From assembly GCA_037447655.1 (NCBI GenBank), contig JBBHKE010000886.1, forward strand, positions 176,783 to 240,782: a stretch of 64,000 nt of DNA, written 5' to 3'. Position 1 is the first letter of the stretch. Every line of letters begins with the position of its first letter. Shown piece after piece: positions 20,439-32,407 of this stretch. Position numbers and translations under genes: made by a program. The notes beneath the pieces were generated by a model. It worked only from the letters and a program-made list of their open reading frames with translations, did not search any database and was not told the origin of the DNA. The DNA comes from Zygnema cylindricum. Lineage: Eukaryota; Streptophyta; Zygnematophyceae; Zygnematales; Zygnemataceae.

Positions 20439-23260
20439 ATGGCGACTATCTCGTGTAGTATGGCTTCTTCTGTTGTGCCACGTGTCTCTCACATTGGTAA
20501 GAATCATCGTATTTCTATGTAGATACGGTGCTCTGTGAGTTGTCCGCTCCCTTTTTTAAATAAGTTCGAATTTTTTTTCAACATTTTTTTCTTCTTCTCT
20601 TTCCATTTATTCATCCAGGTCTCTAGTCTATTTTCTGTCCTAATTATCATTATTTGTCTTTCTTGTATAGTGCGTTGTGACTCTTTGTTTTAATGGATAT
20701 ATACATTTTTTCGGTTTTTTTTTTTGTTTCTGTTTCCATTTAAGAAGCAAAGCATCCATTTTCATTTTTTTTTTATCAAGTTTTTTTTTCCGTACTTTTT
20801 ATACTTTCCGTACTTTTTTGGCAGGTTGTTCTACGCCCTCTAATTCCCCTTGGAGACTTGCCGCTTGTCAGCCTCGTTTCACATCTTGTGAGAACAACAT
20901 ATTCTCCTTTTTTTTCGCTTTTTTTTCACTTTTTTTTTCGCTTTTTTTTCACTTTTTTTTCGCTTTTTTTTCACTTTTTTTTTCACTTTTTTTTTTCCTT
21001 TCTTTTGAACGGAGGAAGAGCTCACGAAAAACTCTCGAAAACCCTGAAAGTGTACAAAAAACCCCTGAAAACGCCTGAGAAACTCTTGGAATCCTGGAAA
21101 ACCCTGATAAACCTTTAAGAGACTTTAAAAGAAACCCCTGCAGAACCTGAAATAACTCTGAAAAACCCTCAAAGTTCCTCGAAAAGCCTCAAACCCCTAA
21201 AAAACCCTAGAATTCCCTGAAAATCCTTTCTAATTGGCTTCCAGTAGAGCCTTTTGGAGCTCCAGCTTTTGTGTTTTGTGGAAAGCTATTGGGTGATGGA
21301 AAGTGTTTGAAAAAAGCCTATAAAATGGTTAAAACAATATTGAAAAACCTTTAAAAAAACTTTTAGGAAACCTTTAAAAAAATTCTAAAAAGCCTCGAAA
21401 GAACCTGTAAGAAAACTTCAAAAAGCCTTCAAAAAGTCTTTTTAAAAAAACTAAAAAAAACCTTTAAATAATCTTAAAAAAGCTAAAAAATCTTGAAAGA
21501 GTTCCTTGCCACTCAATATAGGGTTTGTACCTATATTGGTTCAGACTAATTTCTGTGTGGACCGCAAAAAAAAAAAAAAAAACCATGGAAAATCAGGGTG
21601 GTCAGGCAATTTATAATTCATCGTTGTAAGTGTCGTGTAATAATATTATTATTATATACCATAACAACCACCCTTTTCAATTCATGGCCGTTCCAATATT
21701 TGTTATTATGTGTTTTATTTTGATTTTTGAACTTTGGTGACTACACTGTGAATCGCTATTAGAGTAGGGGAATTATTGTGTTATAAGTGAATTATTAGCG
21801 TTAACACTTTATTCGAACTAACTAAATGTTGGAGTTTGTGAATTATAAGCCTTAACAGTCTTAAAATTAACTACATTACAATTATATTTTGCATCTAGCA
21901 GTGACGTTGTTCATTGTAATTAGTTGCATTGGCTAATATTTTGGATGGGGTATGGTACACTGCCCACCTCTATTAGAGTTCATAACTCTAATTTGGAATG
22001 CATGGTTTTTTTACCCAGGATCATAATTTGACATCATAAAATGGTATTTTTGTCATGATGATTTGACATCACTTGATGGTTTTTTTCCTCATGATTTGAA
22101 TCATAATTTGTTGAATAACACTAGTTAGTTAATTCCCCCATAATGAGCCACGTCGCAAAATGTAATTTAGCGTAGTTAATACTAAATCCTCTTTATTCTT
22201 AATAATTCACTAACTCTACTCTGTAAGGTGTAGTGTGTTTGCATTAATGATAAAACAACAAAAGCTGATGTGTTTTTAGTAAAACGAATTGGAGCTAATG
22301 TTTTTCACTGTAACGATTTGAATGGATATAGTAGTTTTTTCATCAAATTCCTTTATGCAAAAAATTGGCATGCGTGGTTAATTGTTCATTTCCCCTTTTT
22401 TTAATGCTTGGTCCGAACTATATTAGGTGTAAAGCACCCAAAGTATGATTCATAATACCTCATAGTTTTAGTGTCTGCTATAGAAATGATATGTGTGATT
22501 ACTCAGTACTATACGTGTATTTAAGTGTCAAATGCATGTGCAAGACGGGGTTATTGCATATAATGTTTCCATTCCTTTTCACGCATGAATACTAAAAGCA
22601 TGTAATAAAGCACGAGTGGACGGTGTCCAATAACGGTATATAATACAGATAAACAGCGTGTAGTGGTTTCTATACTTTTTCAACATATGAAAACTAAAAC
22701 TATATAACAAAACGAGGGTTGGTGTCTTGTGGCGAACCTGTGGCTTCTGTTTGCTTACATTGTTTTTTAGCTTTTCTTTACTCTTTTTTTTCTTTTTATG
22801 TTGTCTTTTGTTTGCGTTGGTCATTCTTTAACTTTTCTTCGCTTACCTTTCTTTTATGCTGTCCTTTGTTTGCTGTCGCTGTTTTTTTTTTTGCTGTCTC
22901 TTTGTTGTAGTCACCGGAACGTCAAAATTGAGTCCCCAAGAGGCTCAGAGGACTTTGGTTTTTCACGGATCCATAAAAACTGTGAGAAGAAGAGTCTGTC
23001 AAGTAAGGTCTTCAGCTTCAGATTTTCCCGAAGAACCAGTGACAATCGATAACTCTACCGGTAAGACTTTTCATGATTTCTTTTACGGTTTCAAAAGAAT
23101 TATCATTAATTAAAAGTAGAAGCTTGTAATTGATGCAAAAGGGATAAAGCCTGAAATGAATCCATTCTGTCTGTGTAAAAACTGGTTTGTTATTTGAGCG
23201 GTTTTTAAAGTCTTTAGCATGTTTTTATCTCAGATTTCGCTATTGACTTTTCCCAAGAAA

Positions 23261-23309
<49 letters not shown>

Positions 23310-26300
23310 CCCCTTCCCCTCCTCTCTCTGTCTCTCTATATATATGTATATACATGCATAAAATATTCAGTCAACAAGTTGCTATCAACAAGTAGAATTA
23401 TTGGCTCGTCCCATTTCTCTCTCTTTTATATCAATTTTACTTACTGTTGAGTTGACATTGAAGGAATAATGGTTTGGGATATGGGAATAGGCGGTGAGGT
23501 GGGGGGGAGAGAGTCAAATAGAGATCTCTTTCTTTATGTCAAATTTTAATAACGTAAAAGGAAAATTGGGATGGGGCATTGGGGCGGGGGGAAAAAATGG
23601 GTCTTATTCCAGTCCTTGTGGTAGGAGGAGGTGGTTTGGGAATGGAAGTGGTTCGCCAGATGGCGACAGCTGGTTCGTGGATTACGGCTCTTCAGAGAGG
23701 CGAAAAGTTTCGGAAAGAAATTGAACAGTTGGGCTCCATGCTAGCAATTGGAGATGTAATGGCTCCCGGGACTTTAGATAAAGCTTTGCGATCAAACTCC
23801 TTCGATGCCGTTGTATGTACTGTCGGTAAATTGTTTTCTCCCTCCTTTTCCGCATTTGACGTTCTGTTTTCTTTGTTTGAGGTTATGATTTGTTTATTTA
23901 AGGTTCTGTTTTCTTTATTCGAGGTTCTCTTTTCTTTATTTAAGGTTCTGTTTTCTTCAACCTTCTGATTTCTTTATTTAAGGTTCCGACGGGAGGGACA
24001 ATATTGACGTTTCTTCTCCCTCTTTGCACTTAGCGTTCTGTTTTCTTTATTTAAGGTTCTCCTTTCTTCATTTAAGGTTCTGATGGGAGGGACAATATTA
24101 AAGTTTTTAATTATTTCTCCTTCCTTTTTGCATTTAAGGTTCTGATGGGAAGGGACAATAGTTTGTGTATGTCTTTTTGTGATTGTTTTATTTATTTACT
24201 TTTTTTCCTCTTCTCAAACTCGTTACGGTGGATAATTTTCACATTTTTTTTATCAAATTGTCGTGATCAAATTGTACATAGTTGTAATTTTTGAGTGACG
24301 TGGAAAAAATATATGTCGATTATCAACGAAGAATTAATGTGTTTGAGAGGCAAAATAGCATAAATACTTATGATGATACAAGGTGTAAATGAACAAGAAA
24401 TAAAATTTGAAGTTTGTTAGTCTCAATGTCACAAAAAAAAAAAAAAACGCCTCATTATGCTGCATTTTACTCGTCATTAATAAAGATTATCAAATAAAGT
24501 CAATAACTTTTATCAGTTAAGTTTTCAGGTTTTGGTTTTTCCGTAAAGGTTTTAAAATGTCAGCTTTTAAAATCTGGAGATTTCATCGTTTATTTTGGAA
24601 AACATGTGTGGATATTGGCAGTTACATCAGTCCCATACTGACATTTTTTTTTTTTTTTAACTTTTTTGCACACTATTTTAGGTGGTGGTCTTCAGGACAT
24701 CAAGGTTGACTCCGTGAGTATCATTTCTTGAAAATCGAGGGAATTTTTTTTTTTTTTAAAAGAACGTTTTCCTCTGTTGTAGACTTCATTTCTTCACTCC
24801 ATCTTTAGAGTTTTTAAGAGTTTTTTAGGGTTTTGTAGGTTTTAAACAAGAAGAAGATTTAATAGTGTTGCTATTGCTGTACATTCTGTGTTTGTTTGCT
24901 TATTTAAATAATGAAATATATAAAAGCAACAAATGGTAAATAATAAGTAATAGTAATACTATAAAACATAACAACGACAAGTAATAAATAAGACTACTAA
25001 GATAAACTATTTTTCCAATTGCAGGAGGGAGTCATCAATCTGATTACTGCGGCAAAGAAAGCCGGAGTTTCTCGGTTTCTCCTTGTAAGTTAATTTCTTT
25101 GAGTTTTTTGGGGATTTTTTGTGTATCTGTTTAGTGCTTTTTAGTGCTTTTTAGGGCTTTTAAGGACTTTTTAGGGCTTTTCAGGATTTTTATGAGCTTT
25201 CTAGGACTTTTAGGGTTTGTAGAGTTTTTTAAGTTTCTTTCCCATCCTCCAATTTCCTCCTCAAACCCTTCTTTCGACAACTCATAAACCGTGACTCTAC
25301 TTTTCAATCCCTGTATTTGGATGAAAAATCGTTTAAGCTTTGTGCAAAAAAGTCTTATTTTGAGAGGCAAAAATAACATTGAAGTCAAGTCAAGGCTTTT
25401 ATATCCCCTAATTCCGAAGAAAATCTGGTAAAAAAACATATTTTTAGAGGCAAAAAAAATGCTAGTTCTAGTATCAGTATTCAGCATAGCTTTGAAATTC
25501 TAAACAATTTTGAATGCAGTCTCTCATTCTTTCCATCATATTTTGCAACCTCTATACCTGTAAAAGTATTAAGGTCTCTCCCTCTCTCACTCCCTCTCTC
25601 TGCTCCTCCCGCCCTCCCTCCCTCCCTCCTTCCTCCTTTCCTCCCTCTTTCCCTCTCTCCCTCCCTCTTTCCCTCGTCCTCTCCCACCTCCCTCCGTCCT
25701 CCCTTCCTTCCTCCCTCCCTCCCTCCCTCCCTCCCTCCCTCCCTCCCTCCCTCCCTCCCTCCCTCCCTCCCTCCATCTCTCTTTTTCTTTGGACGATGCC
25801 AGGTCACCAGTATTGGAGTGGGAGACAGTGCTCCTGCTGTGGATGAGAGAACAATGCAAGTTTTGGGGCCCGTCTTAAAGGAGAAGGAGAGGGCAGAAGA
25901 AATCCTGAGAGAGAGTGGTCTCGATTGGACAATTATTAGACCCGGAGGACTTCTTTCGGATGTGAGAGTTTTCCCTAAAACGACCTCTTTTTCCGTCTTA
26001 AACGACATATTTCTTTGTTTTTTTTGTCGTTTTTTTATTTTTTTCGTTTTCATCTGGTTGTTGATAGCAATTAAGAAAAAGAAAAGAATGAAAGAGTTTT
26101 TATGGAATTAGATTGCTATGAAACAAGAAATTTAGGCTGACAGCTTTTTTAATTTTCGACTTTTTGGTTTTGCTATTTTTCTTTTAAAGTTCTAAATTTT
26201 CAGGTTTTGTTCATCCTTTTCTTTTTTGGGAGATTTTGGTTAGACTTCCGGTGATCTCATTAAGTGACTTTTTATTTAACAAAACACAAAATGAGATCAA

Positions 26301-27602
26301 AAGTTAAAGGTCAGGGAACTGAACTATCCTTAATCAAAGGTTTAACTTAATAATCTTAATACTTTCAGTTCATTTCGAGTCCTGTACTCAGGATTTTGGA
26401 ACGAGTGAATTTTGGAAGTTCGTCGTTTCTTTGCTGTTTTTTTTTTGTTTTCTTTCTGTTTTCTTTTCTGTTTGTGTGTTTTTTTTTGTTTTTGGTTTTT
26501 TTGGTTCCTTCTTTACCCAGTTGTAGGAGGGTACAGGCTCCAACGGGAACGGGAATTTTGACCGAAGACAATTCCGTCGTGGGAGTTATTACAAGGGCTG
26601 ATGTAGCGACATTGGTAAGGATTTAATTTAAGAAAAGTTTACAGGGTTCAAGGGATCAATTGAAGAATAGTTAACGTTTTGATTTAAGAATATTTGATAT
26701 TGGTAAGATTTGTTAAGTTAAGATTTGTTGACATTATCAAAATAGTTGACATTGGTAAGCTTTTAAGTTAAAAATAGTGCGAATAGCCTTACAACCAGAG
26801 TTTACTCATTTTTCACTATTTCTCTCTATCTCTCGCTCTCTCTCTCTTTTGTACAGTTTTTGAGTAATAACCCTTTAAATGCATATAAACTCTTGAGCCT
26901 AAAAGCATTAGTAGGAGATAAAACATTTTTTTAGAAGTATTGTTTTTTTGTAACTATGTTGCTGACCTTTTATGGGGAATCATTCTCATTCAGATATTGA
27001 AAGTTATTTTCGATAAAAGGGCAGAAGGGAAGACTTTGGCTGCAATTGACTCTGCAAAGGTGATTTCATCAATTACTTCTTTTGTTTATCGCTTATTTTT
27101 GTTGTTTATCTAGTATTTATCTAACTTTAACCGTTTATTACTTTTTTTTATCGTTTATCACTTTCTTTTAATGTTTATCACTTATATCATTTACTGTTTA
27201 TCTTCACTGTTTAGTGTCAATTATTTATACCTAGAGTACAAAAAGGGTTAAATGGTGAAGATTATGACCACATGTTGTTCTTTTGTTGATTATAATTGTT
27301 TATTCGTGTTTTTCGAGGTCAGGATAAAATAGGATCGAATTATTGATAAATTGTTGTAAAATAATTGTTACATTATTGTTAAATTATTGTTCTTAGGGTT
27401 TAGCTTTTCAATTTAGTTATTGTTATTAGTACCAATGGGAATTTTATTGTGGACTTTTGTTCAAATGTATAAAAACATACATTGTGTTGAAGTGTATTTT
27501 TTTTTCAAGTTTTTGAAGGACTGAAAGTTAATGTTTGTTTTTATTTTGCAGAAATTTCCTCCAATGGAGGCAAAGGAGATTAAAGAATTTAGCGTGGCTT
27601 GA
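20439..27602 (+). CDS. Atypical SDR / NmrA-like NAD(P)-binding protein, probably plastid, 9 exons
   Basis: Exons: 20439-20496, 22911-23060, 23613-23825, 24682-24713, 25025-25084, 25803-25961, 26537-26614, 26994-27059 and 27552-27602. Joined they give 288 residues without a stop, all with GT/AG borders and consistent phases. Residues 1-69 are Ser/Arg-rich and low in acidic residues at the start (MATISCSMASSVVPRV), like a chloroplast transit peptide. The Rossmann fold starts at about 70 with VLVVGGGGLGMEVV, a glycine-rich dinucleotide motif. The family landmarks DWTIIRPGGLLSD, APTGTGILTED and ITRADVA follow. The family contains NAD(P)H-binding regulators and reductases; the substrate here is unknown. 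Intron 1 (2.4 kb) and introns 3 and 5 hold simple and degenerate repeats. Exon 7 could start at another AG, but only 26537 keeps frame and homology. The start is the first ATG that gives a transit-like leader. Confidence 0.88.
20903..20998. repeat. Tandem CACT8/CGCT8 repeat in SDR intron 1
   Basis: Alternating units of a C-G-C or C-A-C trinucleotide followed by eight or nine T. Confidence 0.9.
21005..21500. repeat. Degenerate GAAAAACCCT-type repeat in SDR intron 1
   Basis: Loosely periodic A-rich stretches with ACCCT/GCCT cores every 10-14 bp. A similar pattern on the other strand occurs in intron 5 (25130-25230). It resembles, but is not, a plant telomere array. Confidence 0.5.
23261..23336. 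repeat. (CT)n microsatellite in SDR intron 2
   Basis: About 45 bp of pure CT followed by C-rich and CT-rich sequence. It is on the sense strand, about 275 bp upstream of exon 3. Confidence 0.95.
23850..24160. repeat. Two-level tandem repeat in SDR intron 3
   Basis: A ~21-bp unit (TTCTTTATTTAAGGTTCTGT) is repeated at least eight times. A longer unit containing GGTTCTGATGGGAGGGACAATA recurs three times (around 23980, 24080 and 24140). Confidence 0.85.
25575..25790. repeat. CCCT-rich tract directly upstream of SDR exon 6
   Basis: Over 200 bp of pyrimidine sequence including at least 18 consecutive CCCT units. It ends about 20 bp before the acceptor AG at 25801-25802 and acts as, or replaces, the polypyrimidine tract. 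Confidence 0.9.
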
Positions 27603-27627
27603 GAGTGAGGGACATGGTTCCTACTTC

Positions 27628-27633
27628 AATAAA
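27628..27633 (+). terminator. Possible polyadenylation signal of the SDR gene
   Basis: AATAAA 26 bp after the stop codon, followed by a CT run at 27652-27682. Confidence 0.35.
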
Positions 27634-27689
27634 AATGTCTACCATAGGAAAGCCTCTCTCTCTCTCTCTCTCCCTCTCTCTCAATCACC

Positions 27690-29494
27690 GAAATTAGAAT
27701 TTATCATTTTTGTTAACCTTAGGAGCAGTTTGTCATTATGAAGTGATTTCTTCGTCAGTTTTTGTCTCCTCCAAAAGTTTTAATTTGTCGACAAAATACA
27801 ATCCTTTTCATTTTTCCTCAACCGTTGTATTTTTTGACAAGTATTCAATGAAAAGAAGCTGGTTTTTAATCCTTTTATATATTATTTTAAAATTTCTTTC
27901 CAAGATTTTTTCTCTTTTGTTTTTCCCATAAATGTGGAACTTTATGGAGTTATTTAAACTTTTCAATAGCGACGTCACAATGAAAAGGTAAACCCTAAAA
28001 AACCTTTTAATAGGTTGCCTCGAGGAAAAAAATAAAGTGAAGGTTGATGAGAAAGCTAAGCGCCTCAAGTGTCACGTCACGGACAATGTCACGGGATGTC
28101 ATGGGCTCGCAAATTTCTTTTATGAAAAATATTTTTCAAGATTTGTGCAATAACTTTATGAACGACGAACAGAAAAAAATAACAAAATTGAAAATATAAT
28201 GTGTAAGGGAACTTAAAGGCTCATTGTAATACCTGAATTGTATATTTGGGCGTAGGACAAAGTGTACGAATAATAATAATATACAAAGGGTGTTTTAGGG
28301 TTTTTTAGGTTATGGGTTATATGCAATTACCGAGAAATAAGTAATAATATCGTATTTCCGATTCAAAGGACAAGTGCTATTGGGAATTCTAAAACGCATT
28401 AGTTAAGAAAAAAACTTTGGTATAAATAACATTCTATTTTGTTTAGAGGGCAAAAAGAACAAGAAACAAGAAAGCAAACAAAAAAAAAAAAGGAAAAAAA
28501 AGGCAATCTCATGGTATACTATGAAGAATGGTTCCAATGTGGATATATCTATGTCAATATTATTACTTTGCTATCAAATAGTCAAATGCACATAAACCAT
28601 TTATTTTATTTTATTTTTTCTTTATTTTTTGTTTTTGCTCTTCAATCTTATGGATAACAGTAGGGAAACATAAATCAACATTTTAACAAAAATAATGACA
28701 AAAACAATACAAAAAAATACCACTAAGCAAAAAAAGGAAAAAAAGCAAAACAAAATACATAAATCAACAAGAAAGAAAGAAAAAGAAGATTCAAAAGATC
28801 AAAAAGTCGAGGTGGAAAATCATTTCCTTTGATGTCTCTAAAAAGGCTCCATAAGTTTAAATTTACAGGAAATTAAAATTAATAACTTTTCTCAAGCATG
28901 AAATAATCAACGTAATTTTCAGCACAACTTTCAACGTTTTTATACAAAAAAAACTACGAAAAACTTTCTGCAAAAAATGTGATTAAAAAACTCAAAAAAG
29001 AGGGGAGAAAAATGACAAAAATGTTTTTCTTTAGAAAAACAAATAAGAAAACCCATGTCGGGAAAAAGGACAAAAAATGCTTCTCTTTTTGTTACAGTAT
29101 ATACAACAAAAAAACACATTTTTCCAACATCTATAAAAAAAAAGGCTTTTCTTTGTCATTTCCCACCAATGCTCTATCTATCCACAGTTCCCCCATTATA
29201 AAAGAAAAAAATGAAAAAAATGATAATAATAATAATTATCATCCTTTTCATTTATTTTCGATTCAACGACTATATTCCATCGGTCAAAAAACGGTTTTTA
29301 CTTTTTGTCTTTTTCTACATTTATACTTCTATCTTCCTCCTCTCCTACTGCGACCAAAACTCTTTTTGAATTATCATAAAAGGCAGAAAAAAAACCATCT
29401 TTGAAAATAAAATCCTTGTCTCGCTCATTTTCAAATCTCCAAATCTCCTCCCTTGCTAAAAAAACAAAATAAAAAACTTTTATTTTGTCTTTTT
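27690..29494. other. AT-rich intergenic sequence, no gene seen
   Basis: AT-rich with long A-runs. Short Lys-rich frames are compositional. Its right end probably contains the 3' untranslated region of the carrier gene. Confidence 0.5.
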
Positions 29495-30587
29495 CTACGC
29501 TTTCACTTCATCTTTCTCCTCTTCTCCGGCCGCGACAAGTACTCTTTTGGAAATTTCATAAACGACAAAAGAAATCGCCGTCATCGGAATAAACATTAAA
29601 AGCTGAGCGTTTATTCCCCGATAAAACCCTTTAACCCCTTCCTCTCTCAAAATCGCGTTAAAACCGACGACAAAATTTGGGTATTTCGAACGATTGTAAA
29701 TTATCGCCTTTTTTGGGTCAATATAACTAAGACTAATTTTTTTTCTGGTGGCCTCTAGAGGGTAAGTAAGAATAGTCGAAAAAGCTCCGGAAACCACACC
29801 AAATACGGTAGTCGGAAAATTTCCGACATCTTTCCGACCGGTAAATTCCTAAAGAGAGAGAGAGGTAGGAATGGAGAGGGAGGGAGAGGAAGCGAGGGAG
29901 GGAGGGAGAGGGGGAAGGAGGAGAGGGGGAGAGAGGAAAAATATAAAATTTAAACAAGATATCATAAAAGAAAAGGGGCTTTAAAAAACAAAGAATTTTC
30001 TTTAAAAAAATAAACAAATTTGGGACTTGTCTTCACAAAAACATTATATTTGACCATAACGTATCGTATCGTATGGTACAGTATCATATTATATTGTGTT
30101 CTGTTGTACTATATTGCATTGCATTGCATTGCATTGTATTTTATTGTATTATATTGTATTGTTTTGTATTGTTTTATATTGTAATGTATTGATTGTATTG
30201 TATGGTATTGTGTTGTCTTGTATTGTATCATATGATATTGTATCGTACTCGTATTGATTTTATTGTATTGTATTGTATGCATTGTGTGTATTGTATTGTA
30301 TTGTATTGTAATGCATTGTTTTCTATTGTATTGTATTGCCTTGTATCGTATTGTATTATTGTATTTTATTGTATTGTACTATATTATGTCATATTATATT
30401 TTATTATAAATTTTTCCCCATTTTATACCTGCCACATATCTTTCATCTTGTGGTACGAATAAAATCCAATCGCCGAATTGGGAGCGATGGCAATGATTGC
30501 CGGTACAATTCCGCGGTACAATCCCGTTACGCCCTCCTTCGCTAAAACTGTTTGTAAACCTTTTCCAAAACCTTTGTACACTTCTTT
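29495..30587 (-). CDS. Mitochondrial carrier family (MCF) protein, last two exons only
   Basis: Exons on the minus strand are 30587-30429 (53 codons) and 29848-29495 (118 codons including the stop), in phase with canonical splice borders. They encode the end of the second carrier repeat (GVTGLYRGIVPAIIAIAPNS) and the whole third repeat, with the TYPLEATRKK signature (P-x-E-x-x-R/K) and REEGVKGFYRGI. The spacing and C-terminus resemble the BT1-type adenylate carrier branch, but the substrate is uncertain. A full MCF protein has about 300 residues in three repeats; about half is missing. No upstream exon could be found before the divergent RNA-binding gene starts at 31088. The intron holds a GA/CT tract and a TATTG satellite. 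It is either a truncated gene or a rearrangement or assembly break. Confidence 0.8.
30055..30415. repeat. TATTG/TGTAT pentanucleotide satellite
   Basis: About 360 bp of diverged TATTG units in the intron of the carrier gene. The frames inside it are compositional. Confidence 0.9.
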
Positions 30588-31087
30588 CTGCAAGTTATTG
30601 CGTAAAAAAAAAAAAAGGTGGAAAAAAAAGTAAACAACACAACACACTTGCTAATTAATTGGATAAAGAAAAAAAAAATATGGGAGTTAGTGTGGACGAC
30701 AATTTCCAATCTCATAGGAAAATGAAAAAAAACAAATTAGGAATGACATGATGATGACGCCATTTTCCGACCTCTATCCGGATTAGAGGAAAAGGAAAGT
30801 AATCTCCCTCTCTCTCGCTCTCTCTCCTTCTCCCTCTCCCTTTCCCTATCCGTCTCCCCCTCCCCCTCCCCCTCCCTCTCCCCCTCTCTCCCCCTTTTTA
30901 TCTCTCTTCCTCTTCTCTTTCCAATGCAACTCTTTGCTGTTCTCAAATAATGTGGACTGTCTCATTCCCTCTCTGCTGAATTTCAGGCAGTTTGCCAGCA
31001 GTCACTCTGTATGGTTCTGTGGTCCCTCCTTTTTCGCCTTTTTTCTTTCTGGTCACTTTGTTCACTTGCTTCAGAAATGATTGACAG
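30588..31087. other. Short gap between two 5'-truncated divergent genes, with CT tract
   Basis: Holds a CT-rich tract (30797-30905) and a good acceptor (TTGACAG at 31081-31087) for the RNA-binding gene, but no RRM1 exon, no carrier exon, and no start codon with either homology. A promoter pair cannot be recognised. Confidence 0.5.
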
Positions 31088-32407
31088 GTGGAGGCCAAAA
31101 AAGCGGTTCCTAGAGACGAGCAACAGAATGCTTCTCGTGGAGGAGTTGGAGGAGGAGTTGGAGGAGGGGTGACTGGAGGGAGTGCCACAAGAGTGAAAAA
31201 AATATTTGTGGGCGGTTTGGCTTCCTCTGTCACAGAGGAGGATTTCCGAAAGTACTTTGAGCAGTTTGGGACCATCACAGACGTTGTCGTGATGTACGAT
31301 CACAACACTCAACGGCCTCGAGGCTTCGGTTTCATCACTTTTGACAACGAGGAAGCGGTTGAAAATGTTCTTCTTAAACATTTTCACGAGCTGAACGATA
31401 AAATGGTCGAGGTGAAGAAAGCCGTTCCCAAGGATGTCTCAGCCGGAGGACAGACAGGAGGAGGAGGCCGAGGTGGTTTTGGAGTCAGGGGAGGAGGTGG
31501 AGGAGGGTATGGAGGTTACAGCACCAGTCCCGGATATGGTGGACGTGGTGAGGGCCGTTTCCCGGGCTCTGGAGGTCGCGGCTATGGAGGATACGGAACC
31601 TCGGGATATGCGGCGGCTGCCGGATATGGTGGGAATGGGGGATATGGAGCAGCTGTTAACAATGGATATGGAGCCAGTGGATATGGGAGTGGTGCAGGTT
31701 ATGGCTCCGGAGGAGGCTCTAGTTACAGCAGTGGTTACGGAGCCGCCGCCGGAGGAGGATATGGCGCAGCAGGAGGAGGAGGAGGAGGAGCCTATGGGAG
31801 TGCTGGAGGAGGAACTGGATATGGGAGCTCTGGTGCAGGTAGAAGCTCTTGGGGCAGTGGGGCGGCTGGATATGGATCTGGGGCAGTTTCTGGGTATGGG
31901 GCGGGAAGTGGTGGAGGTGGTGGGAGCCAGTATGGAAATGCCGCTGGATGGGGCTCGGGTGCAGGAGTTTCAGCAGGAGGACAGGGGAGTCCTGCTGGAG
32001 CAGGAGCCGGAGCAGGAGGAGGAGGAGGATATGGGGCAAGTGGAGGATATGGATATGGGGCGGATGGAGGGTATGGATCGGCCGCAGCGGGATATGGGGG
32101 AGCGAGACAGTCGGGATACGGGAGCTCGGCAGGATATGGGAGTGGAGGGGCGGCCGCTGGAGGATACTCGGGGTACAGTGATATTTACGGGAGTGGAGCT
32201 TATGACCAGAGTGCTTGGGGGAGGACGGCAGCCGGAGGAGATTATGGGGCCGCGGCGGTGACCTCAGGGGCTTATAATGTGGCAGATGGAGGGACCAATG
32301 GGAGTGGAGGGTACGGAGGAGGGTATGGAGTGAGTGGGAGACAGACGCAGCGAGCTCCGGATACTCGTTTCCGGCCGTATCCGTCGGCAGGTGAACGGTC
32401 AGGGTAG
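31088..32407 (+). CDS. Two-RRM-type hnRNP, 3' exon with RRM2 and Gly/Tyr-rich tail
   Basis: A 439-codon terminal exon (stop at 32405-32407) that begins after an acceptor AG with VEAKKAVPRDEQQ, the usual linker after RRM1 in plant hnRNP-A/B (RNP1/Musashi-like) proteins. RRM2 follows, with RNP2 IFVGGL at exon residues 39-44 and RNP1 RGFGFITF at 78-85, then VEVKKAVPKD. Next is a tail of about 320 residues dominated by GYG, GGY, GSG and Ala, a prion-like low-complexity domain expected to bind RNA or drive condensates. RRM1 and the start codon are not found upstream. Since RRM1 is normally in exon 1, the gene is 5'-truncated here or its first exon is beyond a rearrangement. The many open frames on other strands through the tail are shadows. 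Confidence 0.88.
   Translation: MEAKKAVPRDEQQNASRGGVGGGVGGGVTGGSATRVKKIFVGGLASSVTEEDFRKYFEQFGTITDVVVMYDHNTQRPRGFGFITFDNEEAVENVLLKHFHELNDKMVEVKKAVPKDVSAGGQTGGGGRGGFGVRGGGGGGYGGYSTSPGYGGRGEGRFPGSGGRGYGGYGTSGYAAAAGYGGNGGYGAAVNNGYGASGYGSGAGYGSGGGSSYSSGYGAAAGGGYGAAGGGGGGAYGSAGGGTGYGSSGAGRSSWGSGAAGYGSGAVSGYGAGSGGGGGSQYGNAAGWGSGAGVSAGGQGSPAGAGAGAGGGGGYGASGGYGYGADGGYGSAAAGYGGARQSGYGSSAGYGSGGAAAGGYSGYSDIYGSGAYDQSAWGRTAAGGDYGAAAVTSGAYNVADGGTNGSGGYGGGYGVSGRQTQRAPDTRFRPYPSAGERSG

Noticed and set aside
21005-21500. Telomere-like AAACCCT motifs
   Set aside because: The spacing is irregular and no run of intact plant telomere repeats exists; they are degenerate intron repeats.
21740-22240. Possible further TA-type MITE with end CACTGTGAATCGCTATTAG
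   Set aside because: The left end resembles family M but no convincing right end or flanking TA pair was found.
25481-26053. 190-codon minus-strand frame rich in Gly-Arg-Glu
   Set aside because: Product of the CCCT microsatellite and overlap with SDR exon 6 in reverse.
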